Assembly (NCBI GenBank): GCA_019448215.1
Contig: CP080408.1
Location: forward strand, 930,001-994,000
Direction of reading: 5' to 3'
Source: Thalassovita mediterranea
Lineage (GTDB): Bacteria > Pseudomonadota > Alphaproteobacteria > Caulobacterales > Hyphomonadaceae
Length of the DNA: 64,000 nucleotides
Positions 52,640 through 62,878 of the stretch are shown here, in pieces. The first letter of the stretch is position 1; every line of letters begins with the position of its first letter. Made by a program: the position numbers and the translations under genes. The notes under the pieces are model-generated. The model made no database searches and was not told the origin of the DNA. It was given only the letters and a program-made list of their open reading frames with translations.

Positions 52640-54457
52640 TCAGGCCGTCGCGGTTTCCCGCTGCACCTCGAGCCCGGCCATGTCGCCCGTCTCGCGCCAT
52701 GATTTGAGGATCGAGAAATACTCCATCGATCCGCCGCCATAGAATGAATTCTGGCGCGCGCGCGCGGCGATCTGACCTTCATTATTGTAGTAGCCGGGCG
52801 TGCATTCCGCGAGAAATTTCTCGCGCATTTGGGCCTTGGAAATGATGGTCTCCACCCAGTTGGCTTGCGCGTCTTTTTCCGGCTCGATCTGCACGATGCC
52901 CTCATCGAAGGCACGTGACAGGATGTAGCCAAGATGCACGGCCTGCTCATCCAGCTGGTGTGGATAGTTCGCGGTAAAGGCGGCCTGCGCGCCGCCCATC
53001 ACGAACACGTTCGGGAAATCACGCACGAACATGCCGTGCAGGCTTTCAACGCCGCCTTCCCAGGCTTCTGAGAGTGATTTGCCGCCCCGGCCATAGAGCT
53101 CATAGCCCGACCGGCGGGTATAGCTGGTGCCGACCTCGAACCCGGTCGCATAGATCAGGCAATCGATTTCATACTCTTTGCCAGCGACAACGACGCCCTT
53201 TTCGGTGATCCGCTCTACGCCTTTGCCGTCCGTATCGATAAGGTGGACGCTGTCCCGGTTGAAGGTCGCAAGATAGTCGTCATGGAAACATGGGCGCTTG
53301 CAGAACTGGCGATACCATGGCTTCAGCGCGTCCGCTGTCTTGCTGTCCGCGATCACATCATCGACGCGTGCCCGGATGGACTCCATCTTCTTGAAATCAG
53401 CCAGTTCGCCAATCTCTTCCAGTTCCTTGGCGGTCAGCTGTTTGCCGTCCTGCTTGCTGGCGATGAAAAGAAGATTACGGATGATGTCGGTCCAGCCATC
53501 CTGAACCAAGTCTTCAGCCTGATAGCCGCCGGAGACAAGGATATTGAAATTATCCATGCGCTTCTTCTGCCAGCCCGGCTCCAGCGATTTGGCCCAGTCC
53601 TGATCGGTCGGCTTGTTGTCGCGGACATCGATTGAGCTTGGCGTCCGCTGGAAGACGAAGAGCTCCTTCGCGCCTGCCCCCAGATGCGGCACGCACTGAA
53701 CAGCGGTCGCGCCGGTGCCGATGATACCGACGCGCTTGTCTGCAAGCTTGTCGAGACCGCCTTCCGGCCCGCCGCCCGTATAGTCGTAATCCCACCGGCT
53801 TGTGTGGAAGGTGTGACCCTTGAAGGTCTCGATACCCGGAATGCCCGGCAGCTTTGGACGATGGAGCGGTCCGTTCGACATGATGACATAGCGCGCCTTC
53901 ATGGCGTCACCGCGATTGGTCTCGACGATCCAGCGCTTAGACGCTTCGTCCCAGTTCATGGCTGTGACTTCGGTCTGGAAAAGCACGTCGTCATAGAGGT
54001 CATAATGGCGGGCGATACGCGCACTGTGCTCAAGGATTTCCTTGGCGGGCGTGTACTTTTCCTTCGGCATGAAGCCGGTCTCTTCCAGCAGGGGCAGGTA
54101 GATATAGCTTTCGATATCGCAGGCCGCGCCCGGATAGCGATTCCAGTACCAAGTGCCGCCGAAGTCGCCGCCTTTCTCGATCATGCGAATGTTCTTGAGG
54201 CCCGCCTCACGAAGCCTCGCCCCCGCGAGCAGCCCGCCAAAACCACCACCAACGACGATGATGTCTATCTCATCGCTGAGTGGCGCGCGGTCGATCTTTT
54301 CGTCGATGTAAGGGTCTTCGACATAGCCGGCATATTCGCCCTTGATCTCGACATATTGCTCGTTTGCGTCATCGCGCAGGCGCTTGTCGCGTTCTGCGCG
54401 ATAGCGTTCGCGCAGCTTGTCTGGATCGAAATCGATTCCGGGTGTTCCGTCAGCCAT
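52640..54457 (-). CDS. Flavin monooxygenase of the Baeyer-Villiger type
   Basis: A 605-residue enzyme. The FAD-binding loop is G-G-G-F-G-G (70-75), the Baeyer-Villiger fingerprint F-x-G-x3-H-x3-W-D is Phe212 to Asp223 ('[12 protein letters not shown]'), and a second NADPH-binding Rossmann loop '[11 protein letters not shown]' follows. Such enzymes insert oxygen next to a ketone to form esters or lactones. Resembles long-form cyclohexanone-type monooxygenases. The substrate is unknown. Confidence 0.9.
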   Translation of the reverse strand: MADGTPGIDFDPDKLRERYRAERDKRLRDDANEQYVEIKGEYAGYVEDPYIDEKIDRAPLSDEIDIIVVGGGFGGLLAGARLREAGLKNIRMIEKGGDFGGTWYWNRYPGAACDIESYIYLPLLEETGFMPKEKYTPAKEILEHSARIARHYDLYDDVLFQTEVTAMNWDEASKRWIVETNRGDAMKARYVIMSNGPLHRPKLPGIPGIETFKGHTFHTSRWDYDYTGGGPEGGLDKLADKRVGIIGTGATAVQCVPHLGAGAKELFVFQRTPSSIDVRDNKPTDQDWAKSLEPGWQKKRMDNFNILVSGGYQAEDLVQDGWTDIIRNLLFIASKQDGKQLTAKELEEIGELADFKKMESIRARVDDVIADSKTADALKPWYRQFCKRPCFHDDYLATFNRDSVHLIDTDGKGVERITEKGVVVAGKEYEIDCLIYATGFEVGTSYTRRSGYELYGRGGKSLSEAWEGGVESLHGMFVRDFPNVFVMGGAQAAFTANYPHQLDEQAVHLGYILSRAFDEGIVQIEPEKDAQANWVETIISKAQMREKFLAECTPGYYNNEGQIAARARQNSFYGGGSMEYFSILKSWRETGDMAGLEVQRETATA

Positions 54458-54562
54458 ATTTTCCTCCCACGGAGCCTTTGTGGCCCTCTGTCGTGATGCG
54501 CCGCAGCAAACCTGTCCTCATCTGCTTAGATTATCAGGCAGGACGTGCTATGTGCGGCGTCG

Positions 54563-55726
54563 ATGAAACATGTTCTGGACCTTTCACGCGGCGTCAATGC
54601 AAGCGCTAGTTCGGCCAAATCGCTGGCTGGCCTGTCCATCCCTGCCCTGAAAGCAGAGATGGAAGCCCTTGGCCTCGACCCGAAAAAAGCGGGGATGCGC
54701 GCCAAGCAGCTGCGCCGCTGGATTCACCATTTCGGCGTGCAGGACTTTTCCGGCATGACCGATATTGCCAAGGAACTGCGCGCGGAGCTGGCGGAGAAAT
54801 ACATCCTGACCCGCCCGGAAATCGCTGAACACAAGGTCTCGGTCGACGGCACGCAGAAATGGCTGACCCGTTTCCAGCCAGGCGTAGAAGGCGAAAGCGT
54901 CTTCATCCCTGATGTTGGCCGCTCCGGCGCGCTGTGCGTGTCGAGCCAGGTCGGCTGCACGCTGAACTGCACCTTCTGCCACACCGGCACACAGAAGCTG
55001 GTGCGGAACCTGACCGCGCAGGAAATTGTCAGCCAGGTCCTCATCGCGCGTGATGAGCTGTCGGAATGGCCGTCCTCGAACGAGAACCGCAAGCTCACCA
55101 ATATCGTGTTCATGGGCATGGGTGAGCCGCTCTACAATCTCGATAATGTGGCTGAGGCCATCGACACGATTTCGGATGGCGACGGCATCGCGCTCGGCCG
55201 CCGCCGGATCACCGTGTCGACCGCAGGCGTAGCGCCGAAGATTCCGGAACTGGGTGAGCGCACAGGCGCCATGCTCGCCATCTCGCTGCACGCGGTCCGC
55301 GATGACCTGCGCAATGAAATCGTACCGATCAACAAGAAGTATGATCTGCAGACCCTGTTCGAAGCGATCCGCGCCTATCCCGACCTTGGCAACTCCAAAC
55401 GGGTGACGTTCGAATACGTCATGCTGAAAGGCGTCAACGACTCGCTGGCCGAAGCGCGTGATCTCGTGAAGCTGCTGAAGGGCGTGCCTGCGAAGATTAA
55501 CCTCATCCCGTTCAATCCGTGGCCGGGCAGCCCCTATGAGTGCTCGGACTGGGAAACGATCGAGAACTTCGCCGAAGTCGTGAACCGGGCCGGTTATGCC
55601 TCCCCGATCCGCACCCCGCGGGGCCGCGACATCTTCGCTGCCTGCGGCCAGCTGCGCTCTGAAAGCGTGAAGAAGTCTGCCGCAGAGAAGCGCCGTGAAG
55701 CGCTGGAGCAGCAGGCCGAAGCCTGA
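54563..55726 (+). CDS. rlmN: Dual-specificity rRNA/tRNA methyltransferase RlmN
   Basis: A 387-residue radical-SAM enzyme. The cluster motif C-x3-C-x2-C is in '[12 protein letters not shown]', the second conserved segment is 'GEPLYN', and the catalytic methylated/thiyl Cys is in 'IFAACGQL' near the C-terminus. It methylates A2503 of 23S rRNA and A37 of some tRNAs. The ATG giving 'MKHVLDLS' is used; it precedes family homology by about 40 residues. Confidence 0.95.
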   Translation: MKHVLDLSRGVNASASSAKSLAGLSIPALKAEMEALGLDPKKAGMRAKQLRRWIHHFGVQDFSGMTDIAKELRAELAEKYILTRPEIAEHKVSVDGTQKWLTRFQPGVEGESVFIPDVGRSGALCVSSQVGCTLNCTFCHTGTQKLVRNLTAQEIVSQVLIARDELSEWPSSNENRKLTNIVFMGMGEPLYNLDNVAEAIDTISDGDGIALGRRRITVSTAGVAPKIPELGERTGAMLAISLHAVRDDLRNEIVPINKKYDLQTLFEAIRAYPDLGNSKRVTFEYVMLKGVNDSLAEARDLVKLLKGVPAKINLIPFNPWPGSPYECSDWETIENFAEVVNRAGYASPIRTPRGRDIFAACGQLRSESVKKSAAEKRREALEQQAEA

Positions 55727-55747
55727 TACCGCTTGCAGTGCTCCGCA

Positions 55748-57064
55748 CTAGGCGGTGTGGCGTGCCTCTTCCCCGGCATCCCTTGCGTAAAGCCCTTTCA
55801 CCAGATTGCGGACAAAGGCGATGTGGCTGCGCAGGTGATACACCTCTTCGGTGTAGGACAGCGGCACATCCAGCTCACCGACCTCCTTTTGAAGCTCTGA
55901 CAGCTCATCCAGCACCTTGTCGCGCGCCTCATCGTTCGAGGCTTCGCGTCCGCGCGCCTCAAGCTCTCTCAGATCTGAATACCAGACATAGATCTTGCGG
56001 CGCACACGCCAGCGATAGATTGGCGGCGCAACGCGGATGAGCGGGATGAGCAGCGTGATGAGCGGAATCAGGAAAACCCAGGCGCGCTCAAGGAAGTTCG
56101 CAATCTGGAACGAGAAGTAATTTCGCAGGAAAGACGGGCCGTTTTTCCAGAAGCGCTCAGCCTCGCTCGACAGTGGCATGTCGACAAGTTCAGGGGCGGG
56201 AAACTCACCGGCATTCGCGAAGGCGCTATTGCCAGCATGGATGTCTTCGGACGCTTCGAGCAGCAGTGACTGGATGGCCGGATGCAGATCCTCTCGAATG
56301 GCGAGCTGCGCGACAGAAGCAATCAGCGGCACATCGGCGGACGGTATGTCAGCCTCCAGATCAACAATTCCGCGATAGAGTGTGACCGGGTCGAGTGCGC
56401 GCGTACGACGGGCCAGTGCAGGCGCCCGGTCGAACGGCAGAAGCGCGATACCCGGCTCCTCTATGAGGCGCTGGACATAGGGCGCGTTCATTGAGGCGGA
56501 GAACGCAGCAGCATCGATATCGCCCGCCAGAAGTGCGCTCGCGGCGGCCTGCCCGCTTTCTATGCTTTGCGCAGATGAGGGCCAGTCGCCGCCCCAGGCG
56601 TCCTGCATCTGGAGCGCCAGCGCCCGCGTGCCCGAGCCTTCCGGACCGATCGCAAAGCGGACATCCCGCAGGCCGCCAAAGCCCTCAATCCCAACTTCGG
56701 CCCGGACGAAGACCCAGAACGGCTCATGAAACATGCCGGCAAGTGAGTTCAGAACTTCACGGTCAGCGTCAGTCGCAAGCCCGCCCTGCACGAAGCCCAT
56801 CCCTGCCCGGCCCGACCGGAGCAGCTCGATATTCTCAAGCGAGCCGCGTGTTTCCAGTATTTCGACTTCGACATCGCTCTCGGCCAGCCTGTCGGCATAT
56901 TCCTGCGCGAGGGCATAGTATGCGCCGCCTGAATTACCTGCGGCGAAGGTAACGCGCGATGGCGGCGCCGGGTCGATCAGCGCAAGCGCGACCCAGATGC
57001 TGATCGCGACAAGCAACGCCAGCGGGCCATAGACCTTCAGGATGTCTTTCATAGATTTTTCCAT
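55748..57064 (-). CDS. Orphan TAXI-type solute-binding protein with C-terminal membrane tail
   Basis: A 438-residue protein. One N-terminal membrane segment (about 12-32) is followed by a TAXI/TRAP receptor domain ('VTFAAGNSGGAYYALAQEYA', 'IGPEGSGTRALALQM'). A second membrane segment (about 335-355) and a cytoplasmic coiled coil of about 85 residues end the chain. TAXI receptors normally feed a DctM-type permease, but none is encoded nearby. It may be a sensor rather than a transporter subunit. Confidence 0.8.
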   Translation of the reverse strand: MEKSMKDILKVYGPLALLVAISIWVALALIDPAPPSRVTFAAGNSGGAYYALAQEYADRLAESDVEVEILETRGSLENIELLRSGRAGMGFVQGGLATDADREVLNSLAGMFHEPFWVFVRAEVGIEGFGGLRDVRFAIGPEGSGTRALALQMQDAWGGDWPSSAQSIESGQAAASALLAGDIDAAAFSASMNAPYVQRLIEEPGIALLPFDRAPALARRTRALDPVTLYRGIVDLEADIPSADVPLIASVAQLAIREDLHPAIQSLLLEASEDIHAGNSAFANAGEFPAPELVDMPLSSEAERFWKNGPSFLRNYFSFQIANFLERAWVFLIPLITLLIPLIRVAPPIYRWRVRRKIYVWYSDLRELEARGREASNDEARDKVLDELSELQKEVGELDVPLSYTEEVYHLRSHIAFVRNLVKGLYARDAGEEARHTA

Positions 57065-57261
57065 TCGCGCCCCCGCTTGTCACAAGACTAGTGCGGGCCA
57101 GCACAAGCGTCGAGTAGGCGCTTCGTTTCGTTTCGCACCTGCCCAAGAGCAGCGCGAGCGCGACAAAATGCGCCCAGATTACTGCTAATTGAGTCGTTTT
57201 CCGTTGTGCGGCTGCCTATGTTAGGGTCCAGAAGATTGAGACCAACAGACGGATCCAAACT

Positions 57262-59160
57262 ATGAACATGCGTAATCTCGCTGTCTGGGGACTGATTGCT
57301 GCTCTCGTCGTGGCCATGATGATCGCCATGCAGGGCTCATCTGTCGCGTCGAATGCGGAGAAGGTGCCGATTTCCGACCTTCGCCAAATGGCAACTGAAG
57401 GCCAGCTCGCTGAAGTGACCGTCACGAATGACCGCATCACCGCCCAGACCAGTGGCGGCGACACTTATTACGCTGAGAAGCTGCCGACCAATATCGAGGC
57501 ATCGACCTGGTTTGCCGATCAGGGCGTCACCGTTAATGAAGACGCAGAGAGCGGCTTCAGCCTTGGCGGTCTCCTCCTCAACCTGCTTCCGCTGATCCTC
57601 ATCCTCGGCCTCTTCCTGTTCCTGATGCGTCAGATGCAGGGCGGCGGCGGTGGCCGCGGCGCCATGAGCTTTGGCAAATCGCGTGCTCGCATGCTGACCG
57701 AAAAGCACGGCCGCGTGACGTTTGATGACGTCGCTGGCGTTGATGAAGCCAAGGAAGAGCTGCAGGAAGTCGTCGAGTTCCTGAAGGACCCGTCACGCTT
57801 CCAGCGCCTTGGCGGCAAGATCCCGAAGGGCGCTCTGCTTATCGGCCCTCCGGGCACCGGTAAGACGCTTATCGCTCGCGCCGTTGCAGGCGAGGCTGGT
57901 GTGCCATTCTTCACGATTTCCGGTTCGGACTTTGTCGAAATGTTCGTGGGTGTCGGCGCGAGCCGCGTGCGCGATATGTTCGAGCAGGCCAAGCGCAACG
58001 CTCCATGCATCATCTTCATCGACGAAATCGATGCGGTCGGCCGCTCACGCGGTGCAGGCATTGGCGGCGGTAATGATGAGCGCGAACAGACGCTCAACCA
58101 ACTCCTCGTCGAGATGGATGGCTTTGAGTCCAATGAGGGCATCATCATCATCGCCGCGACGAACCGTCCTGACGTGCTCGACCCGGCGCTGCTGCGCCCT
58201 GGCCGTTTCGACCGTCAGGTCACCGTCAACAATCCGGACATCATGGGCCGTGAGCGCATTCTGAAAGTTCACATGCGCAACGTGCCGCTCGCCAAGGACG
58301 TCGAGCCGAAGGTGATCGCACGCGGTACGCCGGGCTTCTCCGGTGCTGACCTCGCGAACCTCGTCAATGAGGCGGCCCTGCTCGCAGCCCGGCGCGGCAA
58401 GCGTGTCGTCGCCATGCAGGAGTTTGAGGACGCCAAGGACAAGGTCCTCATGGGCCCCGAAAAGCGCTCCATGGTCATGTCGGACAAGGAAAAGCGCCTG
58501 ACCGCCTATCACGAGGCAGGTCACGCAATCGTCAGCCTGAAAATGCCGGCGACCGACCCGGTCCACAAGGCAACGATCATTCCGCGCGGCCGCGCGCTCG
58601 GCATGGTCATGCAGCTGCCTGAGGACGACAAGTACTCGCAGACCCGTCAGGAGATGACCTCCAGACTGGCAGTCCTCATGGGCGGTCGCGTCGCCGAGGA
58701 ACTTGCTTTCGGTGAGGATGCTGTGACCTCCGGCGCCTCGTCTGACATCCAGATGGCGACCCGCATCGCGCGCGCCATGGTGACGAGCTATGGCCTGTCG
58801 GACGAGATCGGTCCTGTCGATTATTCCGACAATAGCGACCCATATTCGCGCCCGAACCACGTCTCGGAAGAAACTTCCAAGCGTATTGAGGAAGAGGTCC
58901 GCAAGCTGATCCAGCACGGTAAGGATGAGGCACGCCGCATCATGACCGACTACAAGGATCAGTGGACGGCGATCGCTGAAGGACTGCTCGAATACGAAAC
59001 GCTCACCGGCGAAGAGCTGAACGACCTCCTCAATGGCAAGCCGCCAACCCGCCCGGATGAACCGGACGAGCCGCAAGGCCCAGCCTCTGCTGTGCCGGTC
59101 ATCGGCAAGCGCCGCAAGAACCGGGGTGACGAACCGGGCGGCGAGCCAGAACCGGCCTGA
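57262..59160 (+). CDS. ftsH: ATP-dependent zinc metalloprotease FtsH
   Basis: A 632-residue membrane protease. Two N-terminal membrane segments (about 5-25 and 100-122) flank a periplasmic part. The AAA domain has Walker A 'GPPGTGKT', Walker B 'IFIDEIDA' and SRH '[20 protein letters not shown]'; the zinc site is 'HEAGH'. It degrades misfolded membrane proteins and short-lived regulators. It ends in a terminator that reaches into the next gene. Confidence 0.97.
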   Translation: MNMRNLAVWGLIAALVVAMMIAMQGSSVASNAEKVPISDLRQMATEGQLAEVTVTNDRITAQTSGGDTYYAEKLPTNIEASTWFADQGVTVNEDAESGFSLGGLLLNLLPLILILGLFLFLMRQMQGGGGGRGAMSFGKSRARMLTEKHGRVTFDDVAGVDEAKEELQEVVEFLKDPSRFQRLGGKIPKGALLIGPPGTGKTLIARAVAGEAGVPFFTISGSDFVEMFVGVGASRVRDMFEQAKRNAPCIIFIDEIDAVGRSRGAGIGGGNDEREQTLNQLLVEMDGFESNEGIIIIAATNRPDVLDPALLRPGRFDRQVTVNNPDIMGRERILKVHMRNVPLAKDVEPKVIARGTPGFSGADLANLVNEAALLAARRGKRVVAMQEFEDAKDKVLMGPEKRSMVMSDKEKRLTAYHEAGHAIVSLKMPATDPVHKATIIPRGRALGMVMQLPEDDKYSQTRQEMTSRLAVLMGGRVAEELAFGEDAVTSGASSDIQMATRIARAMVTSYGLSDEIGPVDYSDNSDPYSRPNHVSEETSKRIEEEVRKLIQHGKDEARRIMTDYKDQWTAIAEGLLEYETLTGEELNDLLNGKPPTRPDEPDEPQGPASAVPVIGKRRKNRGDEPGGEPEPA

Positions 59161-59188
59161 TCCCGGCCAATCGCTTAAGCATTGCAAA

Positions 59189-59224
59189 GAGGCGCAGCCC
59201 ATATAGGCTGCGCCTCATGTTTTT
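59189..59224 (+). terminator. ftsH terminator overlapping the next start codon
   Basis: GAGGCGCAGCC pairs perfectly with GGCTGCGCCTC around a six-base loop. The U-tract (TTTTT) begins at 59220. The next gene's ATG is at 59217-59219, directly after the stem, so its first codons are the U-tract. Confidence 0.9.
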
Positions 59225-59798
59225 GAGATTCGCAATTCCCGGTGCCGCCCTTCTTCTGGCCGCCTGTCAGCAGGAAGCCCCGGCCGAGCTTGGCGGCGAC
59301 GCATTCCTGGCCAGCCTCGAGCCCTATTGCGGGAACGCGTATCTCGGCCGGGTGGTCAGTGATGACCCTCAGGATGCCGAATGGGCCTCGCAGGCCGTGA
59401 TCGCGGATTTCGATTATTGCACCGCGACGGCGGCCCGCATTCCGCTTCATGTCGGCGAAGACCATTCGCGCATGTGGCTGCTCGCGCTCGGCGAAGATGG
59501 CCGCATCGCACTTCGTCACCGGCACACGCATGAAGATGGCACGCCGGACGCGCTGACAATGTATGGCGGCAAGGCCTCCAATGTCTCCGATGCGACGCGG
59601 CAGGAATTTCCAGCAGACCAGCGCACCAAGGACCTCTTCGACGCTGAAGAGATTCCTGTCTCGAAAACGAATGTCTGGGCGATGGAAATCCATCCGGATC
59701 AGGACATGTTCGCCTATGAACTGAAGCGACCCGAACGCTTCTTCCGGGTGGAGTTTGACCTCTCCCAGCCTGTCGAGGCGCCAGCCGACCCCTGGTAA
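59217..59798 (+). CDS. Lipoprotein of unknown function
   Basis: A 193-residue lipoprotein (lipobox LAAC, Cys17). The mature domain has 'YCGNAYLGRVVSDDP', 'RMWLLALGEDGRIALRHRHTHEDGTPD' and 'MEIHPDQDMFAYELKRPERFFRVEFDL', suggesting a beta-rich fold with many His. No family recognised. It lacks a Shine-Dalgarno sequence and its start codon lies at the base of the ftsH terminator hairpin. Confidence 0.75.
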   Translation: MFLRFAIPGAALLLAACQQEAPAELGGDAFLASLEPYCGNAYLGRVVSDDPQDAEWASQAVIADFDYCTATAARIPLHVGEDHSRMWLLALGEDGRIALRHRHTHEDGTPDALTMYGGKASNVSDATRQEFPADQRTKDLFDAEEIPVSKTNVWAMEIHPDQDMFAYELKRPERFFRVEFDLSQPVEAPADPW

Positions 59799-59855
59799 TA
59801 CGCGTCTGCTGAAACCCCGCTTTTCCAGCCGGGCCATAGCGTCTATTCCAGCAGG

Positions 59856-60683
59856 ATGACGACTGAAACCGAAAATAAGTCTGGGCGCGTTCTGGTCATT
59901 GCAGGCTCCGATTCCGGCGGCGGCGCAGGCATACAGGCCGACATCAAGGCCATCATGGCGATGGGCGGCTATGCGATGACCGCCGTCACGGCCATCACCG
60001 TGCAGGACACGACGGGTGTGCATGATGTGCACCCCATCCCGGTCAGCACTGTCATCGCTCAGATGAAAGTCTGCCTCGCCGATATTGGCGCAGATGCAAT
60101 CAAAACAGGTATGCTCGGGCACGCAGACCTCGTTGAACACGCTGCAGAGACACTCGATGAGCAGGCGAAAGAAACGCCGCGCATTATCGACCCTGTCATG
60201 GTGGCGACATCCGGTGACAGGCTGGTCGATAGGCGGGCTGTGGAAAGCATCGCCTCCCTTCTCGTGCCGGGTGCCGCCCTCGTCACGCCAAACGCGCCAG
60301 AGGCAGAAATCCTGACCGGCAAGTCCGTGGACGGTGTGAACGGCCAGCGCCGCGCCGCTGAAGCCCTCCTGAAACGGGGCGCTCAAGGTGCTCTTGTGAA
60401 GGGCGGACATATTCCGGGCAATCCCGTCATTGACGTGCTCCAGACCGTCCACGGCGAATGGATTTTTGAAAGCGCTCGCATCGATACGACCTCCACACAC
60501 GGGACCGGATGCACGCTGGCGAGCGCCATCTCCGCCCGCATCGCGCTTGGTGACGACACGCAGAACGCCGTCGAAGCCGCGCGCGACTATCTCCACCGCG
60601 CAATTGCAGAGGCCAAGGGCTTCGGGAAAGGGCACGGCCCCGTCCATCATGGCTGGCCGCTGGAAAGACAAGATGAACGCTAA
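59856..60683 (+). CDS. thiD: Hydroxymethylpyrimidine/phosphomethylpyrimidine kinase
   Basis: A 275-residue ribokinase-fold enzyme. 'VLVIAGSDSGGGAGIQADIKA' is the ThiD signature, 'DPVMVATSGDRL' the metal site, and 'THGTGCTLASAIS' the anion hole with the catalytic Cys/Asp region. It phosphorylates HMP to HMP-PP for thiamine synthesis. No TPP riboswitch is visible in the short leader. Its 3' end overlaps the M23 gene by 11 bases. Confidence 0.95.
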   Translation: MTTETENKSGRVLVIAGSDSGGGAGIQADIKAIMAMGGYAMTAVTAITVQDTTGVHDVHPIPVSTVIAQMKVCLADIGADAIKTGMLGHADLVEHAAETLDEQAKETPRIIDPVMVATSGDRLVDRRAVESIASLLVPGAALVTPNAPEAEILTGKSVDGVNGQRRAAEALLKRGAQGALVKGGHIPGNPVIDVLQTVHGEWIFESARIDTTSTHGTGCTLASAISARIALGDDTQNAVEAARDYLHRAIAEAKGFGKGHGPVHHGWPLERQDER

Positions 60684-61362
60684 GACCATTTTCCCAGCGG
60701 CGCTGAGCGACCTGCGAAAGCGCTATGATGCTTGGCTCGCCACCTCACCGCGGGCGACCCCGCCAATGCGCGGCCTGTCTGCTGAAGGCACGCTGCCGCT
60801 CGACAAGGCTGGACTTGCCGCGCGCGGCTGGAGCGACCTGCCCATCGGCTGGATACCGGCGGACGGCGGCGTACTACATGGGGGCTATGGCGAAGACCGC
60901 GCCATCTACGACACCCCGATCTTCAATCCGCCAGGCGATGAGCCACGCACGCTTCATCTCGGCCTTGATGTGTTTACCGCAGCAGGTGCACCCGTGTTCG
61001 CACCGCTGGATGGACAGGTGCACAACCTGCAGCGCAACGACAATGAGAAGGACTATGGGCCGACGCTCATCCTGCAGCACGATGTCGAACCAGGCCTCTG
61101 TTTCTACACCCTCTACGGCCACCTCGACCCGAGCCTTCTCGATACACTCCAGCCCGGCGATAGAGTGGAGGCTGGGCAAGAAATTGCGCATCTTGGAGAC
61201 AGCAGCGTGAATGGCGGGTGGGCACCCCATCTCCATTTCCAGGTCATGCTGGACATGCTCGGAAAATCTGGCGACTTCCCCGGTGTTTGCTGGAAGAGCG
61301 AGGCGTCTCAGTGGCTGCAACTCTGCCCGGATCCCCGCGCGCTGATCGGGCTCGCCAGCTAG
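60673..61362 (+). CDS. M23 family metallopeptidase
   Basis: A 229-residue protein with an M23 (LytM-like) domain in its second half. The zinc ligands are in 'RTLHLGLDVFTAAGAPVFAP' (H-x3-D) and 'PHLHFQV' (H-x-H). No obvious signal peptide is present at this start, so its site of action is unclear. It overlaps thiD by 11 bases and its stop overlaps the opposing transporter gene (CTAG). Confidence 0.85.
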   Translation: MNAKTIFPAALSDLRKRYDAWLATSPRATPPMRGLSAEGTLPLDKAGLAARGWSDLPIGWIPADGGVLHGGYGEDRAIYDTPIFNPPGDEPRTLHLGLDVFTAAGAPVFAPLDGQVHNLQRNDNEKDYGPTLILQHDVEPGLCFYTLYGHLDPSLLDTLQPGDRVEAGQEIAHLGDSSVNGGWAPHLHFQVMLDMLGKSGDFPGVCWKSEASQWLQLCPDPRALIGLAS

Positions 61363-61808
61363 AAGCGCCGCACAAGATACACGCCCAGCACCAGAAAGCC
61401 GATACCGACGAGTCTCAATGGCGTCGCGGGGCGCACGGCTTGCCCGAATGCGCCGAACTGGTCGTATAGAACCGCCGCGGTCAGCTGGCCCGCGATGACG
61501 GCGCTGACCCATGCGGCCACACCGATGCGCGGCACCGCCGTCGCAGAGCTCGCCACCATGATTGCGCCGATCAGCCCTCCTATCCACGCCCAGGCGGGCA
61601 CGGTCAGGGTCTGGCTGATGCTCGGTATTTTGTAGCCAAGGGCGATGTTCACCGCGAGCAGGGCGAGCCAGCCGATAGAGAAGGAAATGAAGGCTGCCTG
61701 CAGCGGCCCACCAACCCCGCTCGCCAGCCGGCCATTGATTGCCCCCTGCGCCGCGATCAGCGTGCCGCAGATAAATCCCAGTCCGACGAGCAGCTGCCCC
61801 CAGTTCAT
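61359..61808 (-). CDS. YdcZ/DUF606 family DMT-type transporter half
   Basis: A 149-residue protein with five membrane segments and the DUF606 pattern 'GTLIAAQGAINGRLASGVGGPLQAAFISF'. The family belongs to the drug/metabolite transporter clan; single-domain members may dimerise. Substrate unknown. The ATG giving 'MNWGQLLVG' is used; a longer frame overlaps the divergent dioxygenase gene. Confidence 0.85.
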   Translation of the reverse strand: MNWGQLLVGLGFICGTLIAAQGAINGRLASGVGGPLQAAFISFSIGWLALLAVNIALGYKIPSISQTLTVPAWAWIGGLIGAIMVASSATAVPRIGVAAWVSAVIAGQLTAAVLYDQFGAFGQAVRPATPLRLVGIGFLVLGVYLVRRF

Positions 61809-61973
61809 TCGATCCTCCGACACAGGCAAGGTGCGCGACACTGGCGCGATTGGCCCCTTCTGGCCAGATGGGCGACGCGGCGGAAGGCTTTTCCGGCCGT
61901 GAAACCTGCGCAAGACTGCTCGCATAAGAGGCTGCGCCGCATTGCGGACGTGGCTCGATACCGGGAGGACGAG

Positions 61974-62771
61974 ATGCACATTTCAGACGAGCAGAAGCGC
62001 CAATTCAAAACTGACGGCGTGGCACTCCTGCCCGGCTTTCTCGACGGGGAGGAGATGGCCGAAGCGCTCAGACTGTTCGAATGGTCGATGGACAATCCGG
62101 GCCCGGCGGCTGGCGACCTTCTACCAGGGCGCGCGGGCGCCCGTCAGGACCTAATCAATCCCAAAGCCCCGGCGGCATATGAAGATTTCCTGAGGTCGGC
62201 GCCGTTTGCCAAGGCATCGAAAGCGCTCTGGAACGCGCGAAATTGCTGGTTCATGTATGAGCAGGTCTTTCGCAAGGATGGCGCCGATGGTGTCGGCCGC
62301 ACGCCTTGGCATCAGGATCTGCCTTACCTTGCCATTGAGGGCGATGATATCGCCGTCTTCTGGATATCATTCGAAGCCGTCCCGGCCGAACGCTCGCTTG
62401 AATTCATTCGCGGGTCTCACAAGGGGAAGCTCTACAATGGCTCCGCCTTCGACCCGGAGGATGAAACAAAACCGCTTTATCCGAGCGATGAGCTGCCTCG
62501 CATCCCGCCTTACGAGGCCGAGCGCGACAAGCATGATATCGTCTCGTTCGGCGTTGAGCCGGGCGATGTGGTCGTCTTCCATCCAGCCATCATGCATGGC
62601 GGCGCGCCTACGCCTGCGGGTACAATCAGGCGAACCCTGTCGCTTCGCTTTTTCGGCGACGATGCGGTCTTTGCGAAGCGGCCCTTTGGCGGGGGCGTCA
62701 TTGTGCCAGCCATGAAGTCGCTTTCTGCAGGCGACCCGTTCCGTCATGAAAGCTTTCTTGAACTCGCCTGA
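61974..62771 (+). CDS. Phytanoyl-CoA dioxygenase family oxygenase
   Basis: A 265-residue Fe(II)/2-oxoglutarate oxygenase. The first iron ligands H-x-D are in 'PWHQDLPYLAIEG', 'SLEFIRGSHKG' is the conserved core, and the distal His and 2OG-binding Arg are in 'HPAIMHGGAPTPAGTIRRTL'. Substrate may be a fatty acyl chain or other small molecule. GGGAGG precedes the ATG. Confidence 0.9.
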   Translation: MHISDEQKRQFKTDGVALLPGFLDGEEMAEALRLFEWSMDNPGPAAGDLLPGRAGARQDLINPKAPAAYEDFLRSAPFAKASKALWNARNCWFMYEQVFRKDGADGVGRTPWHQDLPYLAIEGDDIAVFWISFEAVPAERSLEFIRGSHKGKLYNGSAFDPEDETKPLYPSDELPRIPPYEAERDKHDIVSFGVEPGDVVVFHPAIMHGGAPTPAGTIRRTLSLRFFGDDAVFAKRPFGGGVIVPAMKSLSAGDPFRHESFLELA

Positions 62772-62878
62772 ACCACCCCAAGAAGCCTTTCTCATGCATC
62801 GCTTAGAAAGTCTGGTTTGTGGTGCGAGCTGGTTTGCCGTAGGTCGGGGCGGCACTTGAAACGCTCCGGGAGCCCGAC

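Noticed and set aside
57065-57261. Heat-shock promoter of ftsH
   Set aside because: No pair of -35 and -10 elements matches the expected spacing well enough to call.
58045-59202. A 385-codon minus-strand frame opposite ftsH
   Set aside because: Mirror frame of a highly conserved protease gene.
59799-59855. TPP riboswitch ahead of thiD
   Set aside because: The leader is only 57 bases and lacks the conserved CUGAGA and ACCUGA elements.
59175-60689. A 504-codon minus-strand frame opposite thiD and the lipoprotein gene
   Set aside because: thiD is certain on the other strand; the frame is His- and Arg-rich with no domain.
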